From positions 62,027-75,279 of the forward strand of contig DJHM01000059.1 of the NCBI GenBank assembly GCA_002433075.1: a stretch of DNA of 13,253 bases, written 5' to 3'. A program made the translations under genes and the position numbers. Source of the DNA: Latescibacteria bacterium UBA6620. GTDB lineage: Bacteria; Latescibacterota; UBA2968. Shown here piece after piece: positions 7,016-13,253 of the stretch; the stretch's first letter is position 1, and every line of letters begins with the position of its first letter. A model generated the notes under the pieces. The model saw only the letters and a list, made by a program, of their open reading frames with translations. It was not told the origin of the DNA and did no database searches.

Positions 7016-8929
7016 TCAGTTTCCTACGGGAGGCGGGTGGCGGCGAGGCGGTTCTGCCGACCGGTTCTGCAGCCACATTTCAAGGTTCATGAGACCCCAG
7101 ATTTCTCGTGTGTGATTTCGAAAACCTGCTCGGTGTCGATCCACATAACCCTTTACTACGTCCAGGTTCAGATAGTCTCTGATCTCAGCACGTTCGCTTA
7201 GAAGCAGTTCGTCAATCTTCGTCGAGAGGTCGTTGGCCAGCCACTCGGCCAGAGGAAGCTCAAACCCGTGCTTGGGCCGCTTTAGAATGCAATCGGGCAG
7301 GATTCCCTGTGCTGCCTTCTTGAGCACGCGTTTTGTGGTGAAGCCCGACAACTTGACTTCTGAGGGGCACGCGGTAGCGAATTCCACGAGTGAATGATCC
7401 AGGAATGGAACACGGATCTCCAGGGATGCGGCCATGCTCATCCGGTCGTCTTTGGTGAGATAGTCCTCGGCCAACAACGTAGCTGTGTCGACGTCAAGCA
7501 GACGCTCAAGCTCGTTGGAGGCATCTGAGGCGATATACCGATCCACCAAGGGATCGGAGGATTTGGATCCCAGGGCTTCGCGGAATCCGTCTGCATACAG
7601 CGCATCTCGCTCGGACTTGCCGAACAGGCTGATCACGTCGAGATGGCGGTCTATGGGCGAAGCATGTGCACCTCTAAGGAAACGTTGTGCCCGGTGTATG
7701 TAGCTGCGCTTGGCGTGTCCGGTCGGCAGCTGTCCAAGAGCTCGGGTCAGGCCTGCGAGAATTTGACGCGGTACGGGTCTGACAGTCGCGGATAGTTTAG
7801 GCCCCCAATAACGTTCATATCCAGCGAACAGTTCGTCGGCACCGGTACCAGAAAGGGCGACCGTGACGTGCTCCCGCGCGAGGGAAGAAACCAGGTATGT
7901 GGGGATAGCTGATGCATCGCCAAAAGGCTCATCAAACTGTCGTGACACGAGTTCGAACAAGTTGGAGGCATCCGGGCGCACGACGAGCTCGTGGTGATCA
8001 GTGCCGAAGTGGTTGGCCACCAATCGTGCGTGGTCGAGTTCATTGTATGACTTTTCTTTGAAGCCGATGGAAAAGGTTTTTACTCGTCCGCGTGCGTGTC
8101 TCGACATCATCGCGACAATGAGGCTCGAGTCTACACCTCCGCTCAGGAGCGCTCCGAGCGGGACGTCGGAAACCATCTGGCTCTCAACAGCTGCTTCGAG
8201 TCGGTCGCGTAGATCCTCGGCGAGTTCGTTTAAAGACCTCTTGTCCTTGTGTGCGAAAGACAGTTTCCAATAGGTCGCTACGTCGGTCGTATTGCTATCC
8301 CAGCGGAGCAGGTGGCCGCCGGGAAGCTTCGCGATATCTCGATAGATGGTGCGGGGAGCAGGAATGTATTTGAGCGACAGATACTGATCCAAAGCGATGA
8401 GGTCGAGCTCTCGCGAGACGGCAGGCTGCTCGAGGATGGCCTTGATTTCTGACCCGAAGACCAGACCATCTGAGGTCTGCGCATAGTAGAGAGGTTTGAT
8501 CCCGATCCGGTCCCGTGCGAGCAATGCCGAATCCTTGCGACCATCTATAAGGGCGAAGGCAAACATTCCGTTCACTCGATGGAGGAAGGATTCGCCAAAC
8601 TCCTCATAGAGATGGACGATCACTTCGGTGTCGGCGTTCGTTGAAAAACGGTGGCCGAGTGCCTCGCACAGACTTCTCAGCTCACGATAGTTGTAAATCT
8701 CCCCGTTGTAGACCACGTGAATGCTACCATCCTCATTGGAGATTGGTTGGTGCCCGCCCTCGATGTCGATCACGCTGAGGCGTTGCATTCCGATGGCGGC
8801 ACTATTCGTAATGAGCATGCCACGATCATCGGGTCCCCGATGATTGATTGAGGCGCACATACGTTCGAGCAACTCCCGCCCGGCTGGGTCCGCGCTCTGT
8901 TGCCCTAGGATACCGACGATCCCACACAA
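7016..8929 (-). CDS. asnB: AsnB-type glutamine amidotransferase (asparagine synthetase family)
   Basis: The 637-residue product has the two-domain plan of glutamine-hydrolysing asparagine synthetase. The N-terminal glutaminase starts with Cys2 (MCGIVGILG), the nucleophile exposed after Met removal. NHRGPDD (29-35) and YNGEIYN (74-80) line its active site. The ATP-pyrophosphatase domain carries the PP-loop SGGVDSS (263-269). The start is a TTG at 8927-8929, forced by Cys2, with AGGGGG 9 bases upstream inside the last codons of the preceding GT4 gene. AsnB-like proteins of about 630 residues are common in exopolysaccharide clusters, including exosortase-associated ones. There they are thought to amidate a sugar acid or precursor rather than make asparagine. 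Plain asparagine synthesis cannot be excluded. The neighbours are GT4 (2-base gap) and GT39 (17-base gap). Confidence 0.95.
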   Translation of the reverse strand: MCGIVGILGQQSADPAGRELLERMCASINHRGPDDRGMLITNSAAIGMQRLSVIDIEGGHQPISNEDGSIHVVYNGEIYNYRELRSLCEALGHRFSTNADTEVIVHLYEEFGESFLHRVNGMFAFALIDGRKDSALLARDRIGIKPLYYAQTSDGLVFGSEIKAILEQPAVSRELDLIALDQYLSLKYIPAPRTIYRDIAKLPGGHLLRWDSNTTDVATYWKLSFAHKDKRSLNELAEDLRDRLEAAVESQMVSDVPLGALLSGGVDSSLIVAMMSRHARGRVKTFSIGFKEKSYNELDHARLVANHFGTDHHELVVRPDASNLFELVSRQFDEPFGDASAIPTYLVSSLAREHVTVALSGTGADELFAGYERYWGPKLSATVRPVPRQILAGLTRALGQLPTGHAKRSYIHRAQRFLRGAHASPIDRHLDVISLFGKSERDALYADGFREALGSKSSDPLVDRYIASDASNELERLLDVDTATLLAEDYLTKDDRMSMAASLEIRVPFLDHSLVEFATACPSEVKLSGFTTKRVLKKAAQGILPDCILKRPKHGFELPLAEWLANDLSTKIDELLLSERAEIRDYLNLDVVKGYVDRHRAGFRNHTREIWGLMNLEMWLQNRSAEPPRRHPPPVGN

Positions 8930-8931
8930 AG

Positions 8932-10164
8932 CTATTTACCCCCTGGGCTGCGTGCTGGTTGACTCGTCGATGGGGAGGATGGAGAGACGGTTGGGTCTGT
9001 CGAAGCTGAGCAGGGGGCCGCGATCGTCGTGGTGTCAAGGGACGCCAATCGCGCGTAAATATTCGTGTATTCGATTGCCACACGCTCCCAGGAACGACTC
9101 ATCGACACTGCTCGAGCTCCATTGGCAAGGCTTTTTCGCAGGCCCGGACAGCTATGACACTGAATGAGTGCATCGGCCAAACCTGTCGCGTCGCCAGATT
9201 CAAAGAGGAGGCCCGTGTGACCCGAATCGATGAGTTCCTCGGTTCCCGGTACGTGCGAAGCGATCACGGGGAGACCAGAGGCCATCGCCTCGAGGACGCC
9301 GTTTGGCATACCTTCAACGACGGACGGCATGACGAATAGGTCGGCGCTGTTGTAACAATCCGGGATATACGCACGATCGACCCAGCCGTCGAATGTCACG
9401 ATGTCTGAGAGGCCGAGCGCGTGGGATCGGCGCTCGAGGTCTGAGCGAAGGGATCCATCGCCGACGATCCGCAGTGCGAACGCGTTTGGGATCTTGTTCG
9501 CTTGGGTCATCGCCTGGAGGAGCGTTTCGAGACCCTTATAGGGTTCAAGGCGCCCCACGTATAGTACGCGAAGCGGCCCCACGGACCTGCGGAGTTCGGG
9601 ACGGAACCGGTCTGTGTCGACACCGTTAGGGATGACCTCGACCTGGGCTGTGGGGTCGACGTGTTCGGCGATTTCTCGAAGCCCCTTGCTGTTTGCGACC
9701 AGTGCGTCGGCGTTTCGCCACACGGGCATACTGACTGCCTTCAGGCATCCGGTTATGCCGCCCATTTCGCGGCTCTGCCCGCCGTGGACGTCCTTCCCCC
9801 GGAAGGAGACGAGATAGGGGGTGCTCCACACCCTCTTTAGTCCATAGGCGATCAATCCAGATGGCACGCCAAAGAACGCGTGCACAAGATCGGGCCGATC
9901 CACTCTTCTTGTCGCGAGGGTTGCGGAAATGGTATAGGCGAGGATGCTGGCGAGCGTGGATTCGGCCTCGCGGGACCTCAGGGCGGGCACCCGATGCACG
10001 CTCGCGCCATCCTGCAGGTCGTGCGCTGGGAGATTGGCGAAAGCGGAAGTGACGACCGTGATGTCGAGTCCCATTTCAGTGAGGTGGCGCACGATATGCT
10101 GGCACGCGTTTCCACCGCCACCGCCAATGGGGGGGTATTCGTGGTTGAGGATGAGGACTTTCAT
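8932..10164 (-). CDS. GT4 glycosyltransferase
   Basis: The 410-residue product is a GT-B fold retaining glycosyltransferase. The N-terminus has LNHEYPPIGGGGGNA (6-20), where the glycine-rich loop typical of the acceptor domain has five glycines in a row. HAFFGVPSG (95-103), VIPNGVD (177-183), YVGRLEPYKG (202-211) and EGMPNGVLE (284-292, the E-x7-E motif) place the donor-binding domain. The last 35 or so residues (376-410) are rich in Ser, Thr and Pro and look disordered, which is unusual for the family. The ATG at 10164 is fixed by an in-frame TGA four codons upstream and has no clear Shine-Dalgarno. It heads the run GT4-asnB-GT39 after a 288-base gap. Donor and acceptor are unknown. Confidence 0.93.
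   Translation of the reverse strand: MKVLILNHEYPPIGGGGGNACQHIVRHLTEMGLDITVVTSAFANLPAHDLQDGASVHRVPALRSREAESTLASILAYTISATLATRRVDRPDLVHAFFGVPSGLIAYGLKRVWSTPYLVSFRGKDVHGGQSREMGGITGCLKAVSMPVWRNADALVANSKGLREIAEHVDPTAQVEVIPNGVDTDRFRPELRRSVGPLRVLYVGRLEPYKGLETLLQAMTQANKIPNAFALRIVGDGSLRSDLERRSHALGLSDIVTFDGWVDRAYIPDCYNSADLFVMPSVVEGMPNGVLEAMASGLPVIASHVPGTEELIDSGHTGLLFESGDATGLADALIQCHSCPGLRKSLANGARAVSMSRSWERVAIEYTNIYARLASLDTTTIAAPCSASTDPTVSPSSPSTSQPARSPGGK
8939..8944 (-). promoter_or_regulatory. Ribosome binding site for the TTG start of asnB
   Basis: AGGGGG on the minus strand lies 9 bases from the TTG at 8929 and within the final Pro-Gly-Gly codons of the GT4 gene. Translation of asnB is therefore likely coupled to the end of GT4 translation. 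Confidence 0.6.
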
Positions 10165-10244
10165 GCGAACCGATCATAGCTTCGTGACCATCTTACGCTT
10201 TCGACGAAAGGAGGTCACTCGATCATAAATGTGGGACGACAATG

Positions 10245-10272
10245 CTTGTAGGGAGTTCGAAAAATTTGTCGA
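10245..10272 (-). promoter_or_regulatory. Weak sigma-70-like promoter candidate for the GT4-asnB-GT39 run
   Basis: The minus strand has TCGACA (10272-10267), 16 bases, then TACAAG (10250-10245). These match five of six -35 bases and four of six -10 bases. Its position about 80 bases upstream of the GT4 ATG is suitable, but such matches occur by chance. Confidence 0.25.
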
Positions 10273-10334
10273 GAAGCTGATCCAGACCGTTCTTCCGATC
10301 CTGACTGGCATCGGCTTCGGATGTTCCTGACAGT

Positions 10335-10379
10335 AAAAAATATGGTGCCGCAGGCAAGGCTTGGTCGTGAATCCTGCGG
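10335..10379 (-). terminator. Weak terminator-like hairpin after the GT-C-like gene
   Basis: The minus strand has a 7-base GC-rich stem (CCGCAGG with CCTGCGG, 18-base loop), then CACCATA, then six T. The seven bases between stem and T-run and the large loop make it non-canonical. It may end part of the transcription from the flippase and GT-C-like genes. Confidence 0.3.
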
Positions 10380-10452
10380 TCCTGTCGTCAGGGCCAAACG
10401 ACAGTTGCCACGCTTGAACTAAATATGCTGGTCACTGAGCTCGCTGTGGTCG

Positions 10453-11994
10453 TCAGACTGTTTCCGCCGGTTCATAAGCCGTAAAGTAAGGCGTTTCGTA
10501 TAGTGTGAAGGGCCCATTTTTCACGATGGCCCGCCATGATTCCAAATCTTGTACGATCTCCTCTTCTTTGGCGTATTCCCTGTTTATGAGAACGAATCGA
10601 ATGGCGTGTGTCCTCAATAGATCTTCAAGAGGCACGCGCATAACAGGATAGAGAGGTTCCAGATTGTTGAAACCATAGCCGTGCGCACCCCAGAGCACCT
10701 CTCGCCGCGTAGCGTATGCCACGCGATCGGACAGTCCCAGCGGTACGCAGTAGAGCGCCCCCTCCGGCAGTTCTCGGAGGACATCCAGGATCGGTTGTAT
10801 GTCTGCCACTGGTGCCGATGAACTGCCGACCTGGCGCTTCCGCCTGAGGATTCGAAGGATCACGGCGGCGCACGTAAAGACACTGGCAGCGTACGCGAGA
10901 GGGCCGAGGGAGCCTGTGTCCAGGACCAGGATTCCCGAGAGGAGGGCGATTGGGAAGACGGCGTTGTAGGTGTAATAGACCCCCGCGCCCAGGCACTTCA
11001 ACGGGCTGATCAGTGAGGTGGCCAGCGCCCAGATCGATGCCGCCGCCAGCCACTCCACACAGTAGGCCTCCAGGGGGGTCAGCGAACGGGAAAGGGTCAC
11101 GACGAGAGCCGTGAGGGGAAGTATGGAGGGGTTCGCGGCCACGATGTTTTTGAGGTGGCGTCGTACTCCTGCCAGACCTCCAAGGTGAGCCAGACGTCGG
11201 CCTTCAGTCTCTTTCCGATAGATGTCTGAGTCATAGTACTGGTGGGCGTTTATGGTGCGCCAATGGCGATTGAAGAAGACGACGATGTCTGCGTGGGCCT
11301 TGAGGACCTTCCAGTAGAACCCTCCCGAAACCAACCACGCCGCGGCGGCACTTGCAGGGATCAGGGCGAGCGCGGTGGCGTCAGATGACCAAACTCCGCG
11401 GAAGAGAAAGAAGAGGATCATCATCTGGGATGTCATCTTGTGGAGCAGCAGAATCGCGGCTCCCAGGATCAAGATCACTCCCAGCAGGTGGAGGTCTGGG
11501 GTCTGTGTGTGGGCATAGTAGAGGATCAACTGGATTGACAGCGCCAGCGCTCCCAGGCCGCGTGGGTTCAGTTGGTAGTTGTAGTCGACACAAAGAGGCG
11601 CGACGGCATACAGGCCGCCCGCCAAGCCAGCCGCCGTGGCGCTTCCCGCGGCACGATGAACAACGGCCATTAGCGCGACCAACTGGATGGTGTCCACCAA
11701 CGGGGCAATCAAACGGGCCTGACGCTTCAGCCAGGATACGGGAAGACAGGCAAGCAGGAGGGGGAACAACGGCGGATACCACTGTTGTTCATCCAGGAGG
11801 AACGGCAGTTTCGGCGGGAATCTCCGGTGCTCGTGCAACGTTTCGACATAGAGCATCCAGAACCAGTGATCACTTCCCCGGCGGCTCTGGACCAAGAAGG
11901 GCAGCAACCTCAGGAGGAGGCCGGCAGCGGCGACGGCGCCCAGGAGTGTGAGCGTCAAAGCGAGACCCTCATCGGCCCGATTACAGTGTCGCAT
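10453..11994 (-). CDS. Multi-spanning GT-C-like membrane protein of unknown function
   Basis: The product has up to 513 residues. The first two thirds contain roughly nine or more hydrophobic segments, and residues about 384-513 form a soluble C-terminal domain. After TM1 (about 13-35) a loop carries RRGSDHWFWMLY (38-49) and a WYPPLFPLLLA segment (72-82). A first loop with an acidic residue followed by Trp/Tyr/Pro-rich sequence resembles GT-C glycosyltransferases and oligosaccharyl-transferase-like proteins. I do not recognise the exact family. It could be a membrane glycosyltransferase, a Wzy-like polymerase or a ligase. The start is uncertain. The ATG at 11994 overlaps the flippase by 40 bases and lacks a Shine-Dalgarno. 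A TTG at 11958 gives a TTGA overlap with the flippase stop, has GAGGG 7 bases upstream (11966-11970), and would put the first TM at the N-terminus. Confidence 0.82.
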   Translation of the reverse strand: MRHCNRADEGLALTLTLLGAVAAAGLLLRLLPFLVQSRRGSDHWFWMLYVETLHEHRRFPPKLPFLLDEQQWYPPLFPLLLACLPVSWLKRQARLIAPLVDTIQLVALMAVVHRAAGSATAAGLAGGLYAVAPLCVDYNYQLNPRGLGALALSIQLILYYAHTQTPDLHLLGVILILGAAILLLHKMTSQMMILFFLFRGVWSSDATALALIPASAAAAWLVSGGFYWKVLKAHADIVVFFNRHWRTINAHQYYDSDIYRKETEGRRLAHLGGLAGVRRHLKNIVAANPSILPLTALVVTLSRSLTPLEAYCVEWLAAASIWALATSLISPLKCLGAGVYYTYNAVFPIALLSGILVLDTGSLGPLAYAASVFTCAAVILRILRRKRQVGSSSAPVADIQPILDVLRELPEGALYCVPLGLSDRVAYATRREVLWGAHGYGFNNLEPLYPVMRVPLEDLLRTHAIRFVLINREYAKEEEIVQDLESWRAIVKNGPFTLYETPYFTAYEPAETV

Positions 11995-13253
11995 TTCCGC
12001 ACCATCGTGGCAGACGCCAAACGTCCCGCCTGTGATAGGCTTCCGGTGAACATCCGATCCAGGACGTCAGGGTCCACCAACCGACCGCGTCGGACGATCA
12101 GGAGTAGGCCAACCATCCAGGCCGCCGTCCAGCCCACTCGGATCGTTAGGGTTGCCCACTCGGGTCCTCCGGCTCCCAGCAATGCCTGCACGACGGAGTA
12201 TGTAGTCAGCCAGAAGAAGAGGCCGAGCATCGGCAGAGCCGAGATCTTCAGGTAACGGTGCTGATCCCAAACGTAGAGAAACTGAACCAGCAGATAGGAT
12301 GCGGCCGTGCCGACAGCGGCGCCTATGGGGCCGAGTATCGGCAGAAGGGCAACGGACAATCCAAGGTTCACACCGGTCATGGCCAGGAGGAGGAGAACGG
12401 AACGCCCCAGCCGTTTTTGCACGGAGAACAGGACCGTAAAGAGATTTGTGAGTACGCAGGCCGGTACGCCGATGCACAGCACGAGGAGGATCGGTACGGC
12501 GGGGGCAAAAGAATCGCCCATCAGGGTCTGGAATCCCCAGGGCAGCAGAGCGATCGCGGGCGCCAGGAGGAACGCCCAAAGGCTCGTGATCGTGGGCACT
12601 ACTTTCCTGACAAACCGCGTCTCGGCCTCCAGATCGGCCATCTGCTGCGCAATCAGACGGGGGAGTAAAACCGTGGTCAGCGGAGTCGCCAGCCCCATGA
12701 TGAGTAGCATGGGCCGATAGGCGCTCTGAAAGAGCCCCACTTCCCGGCTGGTGAAAAAGTGTTGTAGAAGCAGATGGTCGCCCCAGTTGGAGGCGTAGCC
12801 GATGGCGAAGCCCGGGAGCATCGGCCAGGCATAACGCAGATGGGTCCGAACAGCGGCCGACCGCGGGGCGACAGCGAACCTCCCGGCTTTTCGGTAGAGT
12901 GCCAGCCAGGTGACTCCCCAGACCACGATCTGAATGCCGACGAAGCCCGCGAGCACGATGGCCGGTGACCTCACGTCGGTAGCCAGCAGGGAGGCGTAGT
13001 AACCGGCAGTGGCGAAGCCGACCACCGAAGGGAGCATCGCCAGCAGGCCAATGCGATCGGTAACCTGCAAGAGGCTCTGGGCTTCCGCCGAGACCCAGAG
13101 CGAGAAGAGGCATAGAAGGACCAGACCTCCCCAGCCATCGCCCAGACCCGAGATGGTGGTAAGCCAGTTCCCGGGGTTCAGCAGTAGTGCGACACTCGAG
13201 AAGAGAAGACCGGCCACCACAAACGGCCATCGTGCGGCCCAGGTCCCGGAAAG
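11955..13253 (-). CDS. Wzx-like polysaccharide flippase (partial, N-terminus beyond the right edge)
   Basis: The frame is open from the TGA at 11955 to the last base (433 codons minus the stop). The in-frame GTG at 13220 is therefore not the likely start, because the sequence upstream (LSGTWAARWPFVV) continues a membrane protein. The visible part has about eleven hydrophobic segments and the pattern of the polysaccharide synthesis/MOP flippase superfamily. A segment with RYAWPMLPGFAIGY and then SREVGLFQSAYR, in the middle of the protein, is typical of Wzx. Full-length members have about 450-500 residues, so one or two N-terminal TM helices are probably missing. It should move undecaprenyl-linked repeat units across the cytoplasmic membrane. 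It overlaps the GT-C-like gene, indicating an operon. Confidence 0.9.
   Translation of the reverse strand, partial: LSGTWAARWPFVVAGLLFSSVALLLNPGNWLTTISGLGDGWGGLVLLCLFSLWVSAEAQSLLQVTDRIGLLAMLPSVVGFATAGYYASLLATDVRSPAIVLAGFVGIQIVVWGVTWLALYRKAGRFAVAPRSAAVRTHLRYAWPMLPGFAIGYASNWGDHLLLQHFFTSREVGLFQSAYRPMLLIMGLATPLTTVLLPRLIAQQMADLEAETRFVRKVVPTITSLWAFLLAPAIALLPWGFQTLMGDSFAPAVPILLVLCIGVPACVLTNLFTVLFSVQKRLGRSVLLLLAMTGVNLGLSVALLPILGPIGAAVGTAASYLLVQFLYVWDQHRYLKISALPMLGLFFWLTTYSVVQALLGAGGPEWATLTIRVGWTAAWMVGLLLIVRRGRLVDPDVLDRMFTGSLSQAGRLASATMVRKCDTVIGPMRVSL

Larger units (their letters stand above)
10165..10452. other. 288-base intergenic region with hairpins and a weak promoter candidate
   Basis: The region separates the GT-C-like gene from the GT4 gene. 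It holds two 7-base perfect hairpins (10348-10379 with stem CCGCAGG/CCTGCGG, and 10382-10404 with stem CTGTCGT/ACGACAG). Nearer the GT4 gene is a 13-base inverted repeat CTTTCG-A-CGAAAG around 10198-10210. On the minus strand the first hairpin is followed 7 bases later by six T residues (10340-10335), a poor intrinsic terminator at best. A plus-strand AAAGGAGGT at 10207-10215 precedes a 33-codon frame (10229-10330), which I do not call as a gene. Confidence 0.6.

Noticed and set aside
6999..7076. N-terminal extension of the GT39 protein
   Set aside because: It overlaps the end of asnB, is polar and unconserved in appearance, and the ATG at 6998 has a good ribosome site.
10335..10351. Possible third sigma-54 element (minus-strand CGGCAC-N5-TTTT)
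   Set aside because: The -24 half matches but the -12 GC is absent, and the surrounding repeat blocks are not present.
10390..10412. Possible sigma-54 element TGGCAAC on the minus strand
   Set aside because: The position 10 bases after GG is TT, not GC, so the required spacing is missing.
12067..13230. Long minus-strand frame of 387 codons overlapping the flippase
   Set aside because: It is an alternative frame of the flippase, with Arg/Gly/Pro-rich shadow composition and no family motifs. The flippase frame has clear membrane segments.

Overview
The window is a piece of a bacterial surface- or exopolysaccharide biosynthesis locus. Every gene I can support lies on the minus strand, so transcription runs from right to left. 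The G+C content looks moderately high and the genes are tightly packed, often with spacings of 1 to 20 bases. The two sigma-54 type promoters and the Wzx-like flippase suggest a Gram-negative-type bacterium, but nothing here identifies the taxon. I see no rRNA, tRNA, CRISPR array, transposase, integrase or attachment site.

Layout in transcription order. (1) 13253 to 10453: a Wzx-like polysaccharide flippase whose N-terminus lies outside the window, overlapping a large multi-spanning GT-C-like membrane protein. (2) 10452 to 10165: a 288-base gap with small hairpins and a weak possible promoter. (3) 10164 to 5748: a GT4 glycosyltransferase, an AsnB-type glutamine amidotransferase that starts with TTG, and an ArnT/PMT-like GT39 membrane glycosyltransferase. 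(4) 5747 to 5258: a 490-base non-coding region holding a diverged direct duplication. Each copy carries a near-consensus sigma-54 -24/-12 element reading towards the next genes. (5) 5257 to the left edge: a class I SAM methyltransferase, a NodU/CmcH-type carbamoyltransferase, a GT2 dolichol-phosphate-mannose-synthase-like glycosyltransferase, and a fusion of two GT4 glycosyltransferases that runs off the left edge.

Together these genes look able to assemble, decorate (methyl, carbamoyl, possibly amide groups) and export a lipid-linked glycan. The initiating sugar-phosphate transferase, any exosortase or chain-length proteins, and the regulators are not in the window. The most striking feature is the duplicated sigma-54 control region, which would place the methyl/carbamoyl/glycosyltransfer module under a sigma-54 activator while the upstream genes show no such promoter. 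Sigma-54 control of exopolysaccharide genes is known from PEP-CTERM/exosortase (Prs-type) systems. A link to such a system is inference here, because no exosortase or PEP-CTERM protein is visible.
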